Made by a program: the position numbers and the translations under genes. This document shows positions 35,925 to 44,820 of a stretch of 64,000 nt of DNA, piece by piece. Position 1 is the first letter of the stretch; every line of letters begins with the position of its first letter. The notes under the pieces were generated by a model that saw only the letters and a list, made by a program, of their open reading frames with translations, was not told the DNA's origin and made no database searches. The stretch is from Chromobacterium alkanivorans. Its GTDB lineage: Bacteria; Pseudomonadota; Gammaproteobacteria; Burkholderiales; Chromobacteriaceae. The stretch lies in assembly GCF_016937655.1 (NCBI RefSeq), contig NZ_JAFHKL010000003.1, positions 186,001-250,000 on the forward strand, given 5' to 3'.

Positions 35925-37568
35925 ATGGCGATACAACAACCTATCAATGGGCAAATTGGCAAGAACGGTGTACGGCAGAGTGAAGGCGCTCTTTCGCCCA
36001 ATATTGCCGATACCCAGCAAAATCATTACCTGGCCCCGGACCGGGTGATTCCTGTTATTTTCATCCCAGGGATTATGGGCAGTAATTTGCGGATGACGGC
36101 GGAGAGACAGCAGCAGTTAAGCAAAAAGAATAATGTGGCGTGGAACCCTGATAAATTGAAAGAAGCAGGTTCACTTATATTTGCGGATGCCGCAGAGCGG
36201 CAACTTACGCTTGACCCCTCGGCAACGGTAGTCGACCTCTATGACCCCAAGTCCAATCCAACAGGAGACCCCAAGGAGAGCGCAGCGTCGCGTCATGGCA
36301 ATGTAAAACCAGGAAAGACGACCCACCTGAGTCAGGAAGATGCCCGCCAAAGGGGATGGGGTGAAGTCATGTTCAGCAGCTATGGACAAATGTTGAATAC
36401 CTGCGAGAGCCTGCTCAATCGGATGTTCACCAACGGCAAGTTACAGCCGGGTTGGAAGGATATTGTGGATGCTGACCCCAAGGCCTGGCAGGCGGCAAGC
36501 AGTCTTCCTAAGCTGACTGAAGCTGACCTCAAACAAGCGTCGAAAGGCTGCTGGTTTCCTGTACATGCCTTCGGCTACAACTGGCTGCAATCAAATGGCG
36601 ACTCAGCCAAATTAATTGCCAAGCGCATTCATGACCTGATAAGCGGCTATCAGAAGCACAGCCGCTGTGAAAAAGTCATTATTGTTACTCATTCGATGGG
36701 GGGCTTGGTGGGGCGAGCGCTAGCGCATCCTAGCTATGGCAATCTGCAAGACAAGATATTGGGGATCGTACATGGGGTGATGCCCGCCACAGGTGCGCCC
36801 GCTGCCTATCGGCGGATGCTGGCCGGGTTTGAAAGCGGCAACATGGTTGAAAAGGCGGTGCTGGGTAGTAGCGGTCCTGATGTGATGGCGGTGCTGGGTA
36901 ATGCGCCCGGGGGCCTTCAGCTGTTGCCAAGTGTTTCTTATGGCACGAACTGGCTACACATCATCAGCACGCATGGCCAAACATTGAAACAGCTGCCGCA
37001 GTCAGACCCGTATGAGGAAATTTATAGCCGATCTGATGTGTGGTGGGGCATGCTGCGGGAAGAGTGGATTAATCCTGCTGGACAAGATCGGGCTGGAGCC
37101 CAGTTTACCCGACAACATCTGAAAAGTGCCAAGCACTTTCATCAGGCCTTAACAGGTTGTTATCACCCTAATAGTTATGCTCACTATGGTTGCGATGCAA
37201 AAAGAAAGGCATTCCAAAAAGTGGTTTGGGAAGTAAAAAGCAGCAAACCCATTGCCAACCCGGACTCACTGCAAATTTTGCATGACTCTGGTAAGGGTAA
37301 TCTACAGCTGCAACATCCGCAGGCAAAGCCGAGTGGAGGGATGTATCCGGAAAGCATCGCTGCATTTATTCGTGATCCTTCCGACCCGGGGGATCAAACA
37401 GTGCCGATGCGCTCAGCGGACGACCAACTAAATAGCGGCAAGTTCAAAGGGATTTTTCGTCAAACAGGTTATGAGCATCAGGCCAGCTATAAGGATAAAA
37501 ATGCCTTGGCATCCACGCTGTACAGCATTGTTCAAATTGCCAGGCAAATGGAATGGGAGGGTGCTTGA
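35925..37568 (+). CDS. T6SS phospholipase effector, PGAP1-like alpha/beta hydrolase (Tle4-type)
   Basis: A 547-residue lipase. An oxyanion-hole type loop VIPVIFIPGIMGSNLR lies at residues 41-56. The nucleophile elbow is IIVTHSMGGLVGRAL with Ser257 in T-H-S-M-G. A late Asp (DPSDPGDQTVP) and His (GYEHQASY) complete a probable triad. This arrangement and the neighbouring Tli4-type genes match the Tle4 family of antibacterial/trans-kingdom phospholipases delivered on VgrG. There is no signal peptide, as expected for T6SS cargo. It lies 18 nt after vgrG, and its TGA overlaps the ATG of the immunity gene by one base, so the three genes form one operon. Confidence 0.88.
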   Translation: MAIQQPINGQIGKNGVRQSEGALSPNIADTQQNHYLAPDRVIPVIFIPGIMGSNLRMTAERQQQLSKKNNVAWNPDKLKEAGSLIFADAAERQLTLDPSATVVDLYDPKSNPTGDPKESAASRHGNVKPGKTTHLSQEDARQRGWGEVMFSSYGQMLNTCESLLNRMFTNGKLQPGWKDIVDADPKAWQAASSLPKLTEADLKQASKGCWFPVHAFGYNWLQSNGDSAKLIAKRIHDLISGYQKHSRCEKVIIVTHSMGGLVGRALAHPSYGNLQDKILGIVHGVMPATGAPAAYRRMLAGFESGNMVEKAVLGSSGPDVMAVLGNAPGGLQLLPSVSYGTNWLHIISTHGQTLKQLPQSDPYEEIYSRSDVWWGMLREEWINPAGQDRAGAQFTRQHLKSAKHFHQALTGCYHPNSYAHYGCDAKRKAFQKVVWEVKSSKPIANPDSLQILHDSGKGNLQLQHPQAKPSGGMYPESIAAFIRDPSDPGDQTVPMRSADDQLNSGKFKGIFRQTGYEHQASYKDKNALASTLYSIVQIARQMEWEGA

Positions 37569-38695
37569 TGTCAACTAGAATCCCTTGGAAGGGACTGGCA
37601 TGCCTAGGTGCTGCCGTTGCAGTACTTGCTGTTTCTTATCGTATTTACTCAGACCCTCTTCGTAATCGGGCGTACGCAATGGCAACCACTCCAAAGAAAA
37701 TTGACACCCTATTCAAAGAAACCAAACCGGTCTGCTTTGGTCGCTACTTGATAGATGTTCCAAAAAGTGCTCAGGTTGTTTGGGGGCCCAGTGAAATTAG
37801 TGCTGAGATCGTGTCGTATCCTGACCAGGGATATAAAGCGTTCGGAGAAGCCAAAGATATGATCAAGGAACTCGAATCAGAAAAGCATCTTTCTGAGCCT
37901 TCTATGTTGATTGGCGTGTTTGATGGACCGAATGCGAGCAGCAAGATTGTTGTAGGGTATAAATCATCTGATGATACGGGCTTTGCGCAATTACATTCTT
38001 ACATTAAGTTGGGAAAAAACGCCTACGTGCAAACTATTCCGCAGTCTCTCCTGGCTGTGAGCGACAGTACTGCATACATGGGATTAAGAGAGGATAAAAG
38101 TCTATACAAAAAGGATGTAGCCATTTTGCAAGATATTGCCAGCCGACTGAGTGTACGTGCTGAAAATGAAGTTCCAACAAGGTCCGGCATTTGTATTGAG
38201 GCTGGTTTTGTTTCTGGCGATACACCAAAGTATCAGGAACGTATCTCTATTGGCTTCCGGTTTCCTGAGTTTCCAGATATTAGCTTCTCGCTATCTTCAT
38301 TTAAGACGGATAAATTCCGTCAGGACAACACCTTGGACTGGTCTCTAAAGAAAACACAAGAAACTTATACAGAACAGGGAGAGGGTTTGTTTTGGAACAG
38401 CATTGCAATGTTAAAAAAAGGCCCACGAGAGATTGCAGGTTGGAGTGGAGATGAGGCGCTTTCCCGAATACCTTCCAAGGGAGATTACCCTTCCGTTCAT
38501 GAGTTTGCTTTCAAGTATGCCGGCAAGCCTGCGTATGATCCATTCCACCCGGTCGTTAAAATAAAGATGAATACAGGCGTGTCAGGTAATACTGCTGGTG
38601 TGGCTCACCCAAGTTTGACGGATGATGAGGCTGTGGCTCTTTGGGATAAGCTTACGTCTACTATTCGCGTGCGTCCAGTGACTGGCACTCAATAG
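37568..38695 (+). CDS. Tli4-family immunity protein 1
   Basis: A 375-residue protein with an N-terminal membrane anchor or signal segment (GLACLGAAVAVLAVSYRIY, residues ~7-25), placing it in the periplasm where it would block the cognate lipase. The family pattern is PVCFGRYLIDVPKSAQV near residue 52, then a second repeat-like half with SGICIEAGFVSGD (~205) and the C-terminal WDKLTSTIRVRPV. It shares these landmarks with the second immunity gene at 39210. The start overlaps the lipase stop (TGATG). GC content is clearly lower than the core genome. Confidence 0.82.
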   Translation: MSTRIPWKGLACLGAAVAVLAVSYRIYSDPLRNRAYAMATTPKKIDTLFKETKPVCFGRYLIDVPKSAQVVWGPSEISAEIVSYPDQGYKAFGEAKDMIKELESEKHLSEPSMLIGVFDGPNASSKIVVGYKSSDDTGFAQLHSYIKLGKNAYVQTIPQSLLAVSDSTAYMGLREDKSLYKKDVAILQDIASRLSVRAENEVPTRSGICIEAGFVSGDTPKYQERISIGFRFPEFPDISFSLSSFKTDKFRQDNTLDWSLKKTQETYTEQGEGLFWNSIAMLKKGPREIAGWSGDEALSRIPSKGDYPSVHEFAFKYAGKPAYDPFHPVVKIKMNTGVSGNTAGVAHPSLTDDEAVALWDKLTSTIRVRPVTGTQ

Positions 38696-38949
38696 GAGCC
38701 TTGGCTCTTAATGAGCGATTACGGCATTCAACTTATCGATCTGAAAATGGGGATGAAAATAGTCATTCCTCCTGATCATGCAATGCCAATCTATCCGCTT
38801 TTCTGTGTGACTACCTTCGCCTCAGCATTTTTTGATGGCAACCTATCCTGACTCGGTAGCAGTTGCCGGTGTAGGTTTTCTCTTCGCCATATTTTCTAGC
38901 AAAAAATTACAAGAAAAAAGCTATTGATGTCATTTTAAAATCTATGTGA

Positions 38950-39009
38950 GTGCAACATCTCTAGGAATGCGTGATTAAGCCCCTCCAAGCTCGACCGACA
39001 GAACAATAA
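38950..39009 (+). pseudogene. 3' remnant of another Tli4-type immunity gene
   Basis: Translated in one frame, this stretch gives VQHL-stop-ECVIKPLQARPTEQ-stop. The intact second immunity protein ends MQHLYESVIKSIRARPVAQ. The match includes the final stop and position, with a nonsense codon where Tyr should be. It is therefore the tail of a lost immunity gene. Upstream (38696-38949) only a 30-codon hydrophobic frame (MATYPDSVAVAGVGFLFAIF...) is seen, of unknown meaning. Confidence 0.7.
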
Positions 39010-39035
39010 GCTTAAAAGCTGAATGGTCGCGTTGA

Positions 39036-39197
39036 CATATCAAAGTGCCAAATCAGCTGCAACCAACACCCAAAGCAGTATTTAGCATGTCGGGGTTCGA
39101 CCATCAAATGAGCTACAAAAACAAATATGCGATTCAAGCTACAGTCTATGGCATCGCCAAAATCGTTCAACAAGCCCCTCCGCCCAAGGCATACTAA
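39036..39197 (+). pseudogene. 3' remnant of a second Tle4-type lipase gene
   Basis: The frame reads ...PKAVFSMSGFDHQMSYKNKY and AIQATVYGIAKIVQQ before a TAA at 39195-39197. It aligns with the end of the intact lipase (FRQTGYEHQASYKDKNALA...STLYSIVQIARQ), including the His of the catalytic region. No start or upstream lipase sequence remains. It sits 12 nt before the second immunity gene, the same order as lipase then immunity in the intact pair. Confidence 0.72.
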
Positions 39198-39209
39198 AGG
39201 ACTGCCACG

Positions 39210-40190
39210 ATGAATCGACTTGCTTTATTGCTTGCCTTATTGATGGCCAGCCCTGCCCTTTATGCTGCGGAGAATAAGATGTTTGACAAAATGAAAACCT
39301 ACTGCTTTGGTCGTTACTTAGTTGACATTCCGCATGAAGCAGAACTCAAGGGACAGGGAAACAAATATATTGCTGCATCAATAAAAACCGAAAAAATTAG
39401 TAGGGAAGCCATGCTTAAGCTGGCGGAGAAAAAAGAAATCACCTTAAAAAACGAGCATGACAAATATGAAGATCAGTTTGCGGAAACTCGATTTTCAAAC
39501 TCACCAGACAAGAGATTGGTGTTAGCAAAGTCAGAACCATTTGGACGACTCATGTATTCATTGGATGCCTATAAATTTTTAGGAAATGGATACACTGCAC
39601 TTTCCTCAGTCCGTGCATTAAACAAAAAAAACATCCAGGAAACACTTTCTGAGTATGAGGCCTACCTACAAGGGATTCGTTATCGCTCGGATCGAGACAT
39701 TCCGAAAGAGGCCGGTTTTTGCATTGCAAATGGCTTTGTCGCAAATGATGGAAAATCTCCGCAATTTGAAATGGCTTCAATCACTTTCGCCTTGAAGAAT
39801 AATCCGGATGTTTGGTTTAGCATAGACAGCTTCACACTGTCAAAGCAAGAGCCATCCTTGCTGGAAAGGCAAAAGGCAGCAAAACTGGATGAGAGATTTC
39901 CTGGCAAGATAAAGGCAATCAGGAAGGGAGCTAGAACGGTAAATGGAATGCAAGGTGAGGAATCTCTAAATGAGTTCCCCTCTGACAACGGCATGGGTGT
40001 TGCACATAATTTTACGTGGAAAGCTCAGGGGGGCTTTGATAACCCCCTCAATCCCAAAGTCTCGATACAGCTTACCTCTGGTGAAGGCGTAGCCGGTGTT
40101 ACGGGGGAATCATCTTTAAATGCAGCACAAATGCAGCATCTCTATGAAAGCGTGATTAAGTCCATCCGAGCTCGCCCGGTAGCTCAATAA
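39210..40190 (+). CDS. Tli4-family immunity protein 2 (partner lipase degraded)
   Basis: A 326-residue periplasmic protein with a signal peptide (residues 1-19, cleavage near LYA-AEN). It has the family landmarks KTYCFGRYLVDIPHEAEL (~residue 29), EAGFCIANGFVAND (~170) and the C-terminal YESVIKSIRARPVAQ. It resembles the first immunity protein in layout but differs through most of its length, so it probably recognises a different lipase. That lipase is represented only by a 3' fragment immediately upstream, which makes this an orphan immunity gene that can still protect against kin or rivals. AAAGGA lies about 9 nt before the ATG. Confidence 0.82.
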   Translation: MNRLALLLALLMASPALYAAENKMFDKMKTYCFGRYLVDIPHEAELKGQGNKYIAASIKTEKISREAMLKLAEKKEITLKNEHDKYEDQFAETRFSNSPDKRLVLAKSEPFGRLMYSLDAYKFLGNGYTALSSVRALNKKNIQETLSEYEAYLQGIRYRSDRDIPKEAGFCIANGFVANDGKSPQFEMASITFALKNNPDVWFSIDSFTLSKQEPSLLERQKAAKLDERFPGKIKAIRKGARTVNGMQGEESLNEFPSDNGMGVAHNFTWKAQGGFDNPLNPKVSIQLTSGEGVAGVTGESSLNAAQMQHLYESVIKSIRARPVAQ

Positions 40191-40327
40191 ATTTAAGTGG
40201 CGTAACGGGTGACAACATCGGTCAATCCGCGTCAACATTCACCGCCCAAAATAGTCTATGGCTTTATGCGAGGCCGCAGTGCAATTTATTAATTTTCGAT
40301 ATTGCAATTAGCAAAGGCAATTCCTCT

Positions 40328-40900
40328 ATGATTAATACTTCTAAGATTGTTACCTATTTTGGAGTATTGCCTGCTGTATTAATGGCAACGGGTTGCGCTG
40401 TCAATAGGCCGCTTGAGCCTGAGGCGATTCGCGCCGCGATGAAAGCGACTTATCAATGTCATTCATCGCCAGTAGATAAAGTGGGACAAAGCGAGCAAGG
40501 CATAAATAAAGGCTGCTATTTTGTGCTGCATAGCCCGGAGACGGGAAGAGTGCTCAAAAACACTCCTTATTTACTTCAGGTCCATGACCGGAAGTCCAAC
40601 GGCGAAGCTCCTGCGATTTCTTTGCAGGGACGGACGGATGACCAAGGAAGAAGCCAATTTGTATCGCCTCCTTTTGATATTAATGTGAATGCCGTGCGCT
40701 TTGTAGAAGTTGTGGGCAGCGGGAACTATCGGGGCAACTTCACCTTGGTTTCAAGAAGCGGCAAGCCGTCTAGCGGGGCTGGATACAAGTTGTTGGCGTG
40801 CGGGAAAGAAGTATATAAATCCCGTGCAGACTATCACGGTGAAACAGTAGTTTTTCAGATGCAAGATCGCTGTGACTTTTCAATGCAGCTTACAAGATAA
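40328..40900 (+). CDS. Lipoprotein of the T6SS cargo island
   Basis: A 190-residue protein with a lipoprotein signal ending in VLMATGC (Cys23). The mature part has four further Cys (YQCHSS, KGCYF, LLACGK, DRCDF) that could form two disulfides, and a middle section (TPYLLQVHDRKSNGEAPAIS, then GRTDDQGRSQFV) resembling a transthyretin-like or carrier fold such as the VgrG C-terminal extension. Located just after the immunity genes in the same direction, it may be an accessory or immunity factor, but this is inference from position. Confidence 0.6.
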   Translation: MINTSKIVTYFGVLPAVLMATGCAVNRPLEPEAIRAAMKATYQCHSSPVDKVGQSEQGINKGCYFVLHSPETGRVLKNTPYLLQVHDRKSNGEAPAISLQGRTDDQGRSQFVSPPFDINVNAVRFVEVVGSGNYRGNFTLVSRSGKPSSGAGYKLLACGKEVYKSRADYHGETVVFQMQDRCDFSMQLTR

Positions 40901-40942
40901 GCACGGAGCAACGTTGCTAGGCTGCCAGGAAAAGTCAGAATA

Positions 40943-41078
40943 AGACCCGCTAACAAAACCTCTGATCCTGCGTTGCGCCTCCTTGTCGTACTACGGGTAC
41001 TGTAGCTTCGCAGAAACTTCGTTTTCTGCGTCGGCGCGCCTTGGCTCAGGTACGCTGCGCGGTTTTGTTAGCGGCTCT
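40943..41078. repeat. 136-bp inverted-repeat element (MITE-like)
   Basis: The ends AGACCCGCTAACAAAACC (40943-40960) and GGTTTTGTTAGCGGCTCT (41061-41078) are inverted copies with one mismatch. The inside carries smaller pairings (GCAGAAACTTCGTTTTCTGC). There is no coding capacity. It separates the T6SS island from the convergent esterase gene and marks the right edge of the A+T-rich island. Confidence 0.65.
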
Positions 41079-41179
41079 AAACCACGCGGACCCACAGATG
41101 GGCGACACCGCATCAACCGCCTAGTGTAAACGCCAGGGAGCGCCCGGCGCTCCTTGGTGCTCAGTGCATCAGAACGAAA

Positions 41180-42121
41180 TCACCCATCCACGCCCAGCGC
41201 CGCCCTCACCTCCGCGCCGGCGATGTCGAACAGCGCGCCCGCGGCCGGCGTCAGGCCCAGCATGTGGATGCAGCTGTGGACCATGCCGTCCAGCTGGCGC
41301 ACCGTCGCCGCCACCCCGGCCTGGCGCAGCCGCGCGCCGTAGTCCTCCGCCTCGCCGCGCAGCGGGTCGAACTCCGCCGTCAGAATGGTTGCGCCGGGCA
41401 GGCCGTCCAGGCTGGCCGCCAGCAGCGGCGAGACCTGGGGCGACTCCCCCACTTCCTCCGCGGACAGATAGGTGGCGTAGCAGAAGCGCATCAGCTCCCG
41501 CGTCAGGTAATAGCCCTCGCCGTAGGTCCGGTAGCTGGCGCTGTCCATCCTGTGGTTCAAGGCCGGGTAGATCAGCAATTGATGGGCGACGGACGGGCCT
41601 CCGTGTTCGCGCGCCAGCAGGCAGGCGGCGGCGACGAGATTGCCGCCGGCGCTGTCCCCGGCCACGCCCAGCCGGGCGGGATCCAGGCCGAGCGCTTGCG
41701 CGTGTTCGAAGACCCAGCACAGGGCGTCGTACACATCATGCAGCGGCGTCGGGTAGCGGTGCTCCGGCGCCAGCCGGTAATCGACGGACAGCACCACGCA
41801 GCCGGTGGCCTTGGCCAGCGCGCGGCAGGGGTTGTCGTAGACCTCGGCCGAGCCCAGGCACCAGCCGCCGCCGTGGGCGAACAGCAGCGCCGGCTGCGCC
41901 GCCTCGCTGGCCTCGGGCCAATAGCCGACGATGCGCAGCGGATGGCCGTCCCGCGCCGTCGCCTGAAACACTTCCACCCGCGCAACGGGTTCCAGCGGGC
42001 CGTGCAGTTGGCGCAGCCCGGCGTCGGTGTCGGCGCGCAGCTGCGCCATGTCCGCCGGCGCGGCGGCGTCGCCCGCCGCCGCCTGTTCCAGCCACTGCCG
42101 GATCTTGATGTCCAAGGGCAT
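41180..42121 (-). CDS. Alpha/beta hydrolase, hormone-sensitive-lipase-type esterase
   Basis: A 313-residue esterase. The HGGG oxyanion motif is in LLFAHGGGWCLGS (~residue 83). SVDYRLAPEHRYP follows, and the nucleophile elbow is GVAGDSAGGNLVAA (G-D-S-A-G). The Asp and His of the triad appear as TAEFDPLRGEAEDYG and GMVHSCIHM. All are standard for the HSL family (PF07859 type). The upstream hydrolase gene ends 2 nt before this start, so the two are co-transcribed with the isomerase gene and probably controlled by the TetR regulator at 44202. Substrates are small acyl esters, identity unknown. Confidence 0.88.
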   Translation of the reverse strand: MPLDIKIRQWLEQAAAGDAAAPADMAQLRADTDAGLRQLHGPLEPVARVEVFQATARDGHPLRIVGYWPEASEAAQPALLFAHGGGWCLGSAEVYDNPCRALAKATGCVVLSVDYRLAPEHRYPTPLHDVYDALCWVFEHAQALGLDPARLGVAGDSAGGNLVAAACLLAREHGGPSVAHQLLIYPALNHRMDSASYRTYGEGYYLTRELMRFCYATYLSAEEVGESPQVSPLLAASLDGLPGATILTAEFDPLRGEAEDYGARLRQAGVAATVRQLDGMVHSCIHMLGLTPAAGALFDIAGAEVRAALGVDG

Positions 42122-42123
42122 GC

Positions 42124-43002
42124 TCAGTCCTCGCTTTCCAGGAAGGGCAGCAGCTCGGCGATGAACTCCTCGGCCGCCTCCTCCATGATGAAATGGCCGC
42201 AATCCGGGATCACCGCGCCGCGCAAGTCGTCGGCGTGGCCGCGCATGGTGTCCAGCGGCGCGTTGCCGGTGGCGTGCTCGGCGCCGATGGCGAGCACCGG
42301 CATGGTCAGCTTGCTTTGCGCGCGCCGCTGGTTCTGACGCATGGTTTCCGGGATGGCCCGGTAATAGGCGAAGCCGCCGCGCAAGCCGCCCGGCGACGAG
42401 TAGGCGTCGATATACACCTCCGCCGCCACCCGGTCGCGCCGCCACGACCAGCGCTGGAACATGAAGTCCAGGTAGGCGCGCTCGCGCCCGGCGATCAGCG
42501 TTTCCGGCAAGTCGGCCAGCTGGTTGAACATGAAGTGCCACAGGAAGATGTTCTCCTCCGGCGGCGCGAAGATAGACGGCGCCGGCGCCAGGCCGGGGAT
42601 CACCGCTTCGGTCAGCGCCAGCCGGCTGACCACGCCGGGGTGGTCGCTGGCCAGCGCGTAGGCCAGCCACATGCCCACATCGTGGCCCACCACCTGATAG
42701 CGGGCGTGGCCGAGCCGCAGCATCACCTGATGCAAGGCGGCGGCGACGGCGCCGGTGTCGTAGCCGCTGTCCGGCCGGCTGGACACCCCGGTGCCCGGCG
42801 GGTCGACGGCGATGGCCTGGAAGCCGCGCGCGGCCAGCGCGCGCATCACGTGGCGCCAGGCGAACCAGGTTTGCGGCCAGCCTGGAATCAGCAGCACCGG
42901 GCGGCCCGCGCCGGCGGTGACCACGTGGACGCGCTGACTGTCCAGCCGTACATAGTCGTGAGTGAAATCGGGTTCGGTATCGATAAGAGGAAGTGCCGAC
43001 AT
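42124..43002 (-). CDS. Alpha/beta hydrolase, epoxide hydrolase/haloalkane dehalogenase type
   Basis: A 292-residue hydrolase. LLIPGWPQTWFAWRHVM supplies the H/W-G-x-P oxyanion region, and the nucleophile is Asp in YQVVGHDVGMWLAY (G-H-D-x-G), as in epoxide hydrolases and haloacetate dehalogenases rather than esterases. The His of the triad is in PDCGHFIMEE. It is the middle gene of a three-gene minus-strand operon (isomerase, this gene, esterase). Together the operon suggests breakdown of an exogenous cyclic or epoxide-bearing compound, which remains a guess. Confidence 0.85.
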   Translation of the reverse strand: MSALPLIDTEPDFTHDYVRLDSQRVHVVTAGAGRPVLLIPGWPQTWFAWRHVMRALAARGFQAIAVDPPGTGVSSRPDSGYDTGAVAAALHQVMLRLGHARYQVVGHDVGMWLAYALASDHPGVVSRLALTEAVIPGLAPAPSIFAPPEENIFLWHFMFNQLADLPETLIAGRERAYLDFMFQRWSWRRDRVAAEVYIDAYSSPGGLRGGFAYYRAIPETMRQNQRRAQSKLTMPVLAIGAEHATGNAPLDTMRGHADDLRGAVIPDCGHFIMEEAAEEFIAELLPFLESED

Positions 43003-43033
43003 CTGTAGTCTCGCAGTGAAAAGTGGATGGAAG

Positions 43034-44089
43034 TCAGGCGATGCCCAGCATCGCGCGGATCTGCGCTTGATCGACCGCGGCGCCGGCGAAGTCGTCGAAG
43101 ACGCGTTCGGTCACGCGGATGATGTGGCGGTTGATGAAGTCGACGCCCTCGCGCGCGCCGTCTTCCTGGTCCTTGAGGCAGCATTCCCACTCCAGCGTGG
43201 CCCAGCCCTCGTAGTCGTACTGGGCCAGCTTGGAGAAGATCGCCTTGAAGTCCACCTGGCCGTCGCCCAACGAACGAAAGCGCCCGGCGCGCTCTGTCCA
43301 GCCGCTGTAGCCGCCGTAAATGCCTTGCCGGCCGTTGGGGCGGAATTCGGCGTCCTTCACATGGAACATGCGGATGTGCTGGTGATAGATGTCCAGGAAG
43401 GCGAGGTAGTCCAGTTGTTGCAACACCAGGTGGCTGGGGTCGAACAGCATCTTGCAGCGCGCGTGCCCGCCCACTTGCTCGTAAAAGCGTTCGAAGCTAG
43501 CGCCGTCGTGCAGGTCTTCGCTGGGGTGGATTTCGTAGCACAGGTTGACGCCGTGTTCGTCGCAGGCGTCGAGGATGGGCAGCCAGCGCCGCGCCAGTTC
43601 CTCGAAGGCGGTTTCGATCAAGCCTTCCGGCCGCTGCGGAAACGGGAACAGATACGGCCAGACGAAGGAGCCGGAAAAGGTGCCCATCTCGCTCAGCCCC
43701 AGCCGCCGCGAGGCCTGGGCCGCCACCCGCAGGCGCTGCAACGCCCAGGCGGTGCGCGCCTCCGGCTTGCCGCGCAGCTCCGGCGGCGCGAAGTTGTCGC
43801 ACATCGCGTCGTAGGCCGGGTGCACGGCCACCAGTTGCCCGAAGATGTGCGTGCTCAGTTCGCTGATCCGCAGGCCGTGCGCGGCCAACGTGCCCTGGAT
43901 TTCATCGCAATAGTCCTGGCTGGCGGCGGCCAGCTCCACGTCGATGAAGCGGCTGTCCCAGGCCGGAACCTGCAAGGCCTTGAAGCCGGTGCGCGCCGCC
44001 CAGCCGGCGATGCCGTCCAGGCTGTTGAAGGGGGCGTGGTCCGCGCCGAATTGAGCCAGATGCAGGCTGGGTCCCTTGAGTGTTTTCAT
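43034..44089 (-). CDS. Sugar phosphate isomerase/epimerase family (TIM barrel)
   Basis: A 351-residue xylose-isomerase-like TIM barrel. Metal and catalytic positions are visible as a Glu in LCYEIHPSEDL, a His/Asp pair in LFDPSHL, the HVKDAEF segment and a final Glu in GWATLEWEC. This matches the sugar phosphate isomerase/epimerase family found in inositol and uncommon sugar catabolism. It is the first gene of the operon, 112 nt from the divergent tetR start, with a 16-bp palindrome in between. The exact substrate is unknown. Confidence 0.85.
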   Translation of the reverse strand: MKTLKGPSLHLAQFGADHAPFNSLDGIAGWAARTGFKALQVPAWDSRFIDVELAAASQDYCDEIQGTLAAHGLRISELSTHIFGQLVAVHPAYDAMCDNFAPPELRGKPEARTAWALQRLRVAAQASRRLGLSEMGTFSGSFVWPYLFPFPQRPEGLIETAFEELARRWLPILDACDEHGVNLCYEIHPSEDLHDGASFERFYEQVGGHARCKMLFDPSHLVLQQLDYLAFLDIYHQHIRMFHVKDAEFRPNGRQGIYGGYSGWTERAGRFRSLGDGQVDFKAIFSKLAQYDYEGWATLEWECCLKDQEDGAREGVDFINRHIIRVTERVFDDFAGAAVDQAQIRAMLGIA

Positions 44090-44105
44090 GTGTCACCGTC
44101 AATTG

Positions 44106-44121
44106 TTTGTCGATCGACAAA
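44106..44121. promoter_or_regulatory. Perfect 16-bp palindrome, candidate TetR operator
   Basis: TTTGTCGATCGACAAA is fully self-complementary. It sits 17 nt upstream of the isomerase start and 81 nt upstream of tetR, where a TetR-type dimer could repress both. A short leaderless gap to the isomerase start suggests it overlaps that promoter. Confidence 0.65.
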
Positions 44122-44201
44122 TAATAGACGCCGGCCAGGCTACACGTCAACGGCGGAGCGCGATAAAATTCCGTCCAACATGATTCGAGCGAGGCGAAAA
44201 G

Positions 44202-44804
44202 ATGGCGGGCAGGCCCAGGGAGTTTGACCGGGACCAGGCGTTGCGACAGGCAATGCTGGCCTTTTGGCGGCGCGGCTACGAGGGCACGTCGATGTCGGAT
44301 CTGGTGGCGGCGCTGGGCATCGCTTCGGCCCGGATCTACGCGGCCTTCGGCAGCAAGGAGGAATTGTTCCGCGAGGCGGTGGCGCTCTACGCCGCCGGGG
44401 ACGGCGGCTTCGCCGATCTGGCCCTGAGCCAGGAGGACGACGTGGTGGCCGCCATCCAGCGAATGCTGGCCGACGCCGTGGCGCTCTACACCCGGGACGA
44501 TCTGCCGCACGGCTGCATGGTGGTGTCGGCGGCCACCAATTGCTCGGAGCAGAACGACGGGGTGCTGGAATGGCTGCGCGCGCAGCGCCAGGCGCGCACG
44601 CAATCGGTGACGGAGCGGCTGCGGCGCGGCGTGGCCGACGGCCAGCTGGGGCCGGACGCGGATGTGGACGCCCTGGGCGATTTCTACGCCGCGCAATTGC
44701 ACGGCGTCTCGGTGCAGGCGCGCGACGGCGTGCCGCGCGAGCGGCTGCTGGCCTCGCTGGCCGTCGCCATGACTCCGCTGCGGATCGCCGCCGGCAAGGC
44801 TTGA
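44202..44804 (+). CDS. TetR/AcrR family regulator
   Basis: A 200-residue regulator. The N-terminal helix-turn-helix is standard: FDRDQALRQAMLAFWRRGYE, then DLVAALGIASARIYAAFGSK (residues ~7-50). The C-terminal ligand domain contains HGCMVVSAATNC, a motif common in the subgroup that senses electrophiles or small aromatics through a Cys. It is divergent from the isomerase-hydrolase-esterase operon, with a perfect palindrome between, so local repression is likely. Its end converges on the RiPP operon end, with 16 nt between stops. Confidence 0.92.
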   Translation: MAGRPREFDRDQALRQAMLAFWRRGYEGTSMSDLVAALGIASARIYAAFGSKEELFREAVALYAAGDGGFADLALSQEDDVVAAIQRMLADAVALYTRDDLPHGCMVVSAATNCSEQNDGVLEWLRAQRQARTQSVTERLRRGVADGQLGPDADVDALGDFYAAQLHGVSVQARDGVPRERLLASLAVAMTPLRIAAGKA

Positions 44805-44820
44805 GCGGACGCCGCCCGCC

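Noticed and set aside
38827-38927. 30-codon hydrophobic frame MATYPDSVAVAGVGFLFAIF... between the immunity genes
   Set aside because: It has no ribosome-binding site and no recognisable family, and it lies in clearly decayed DNA.
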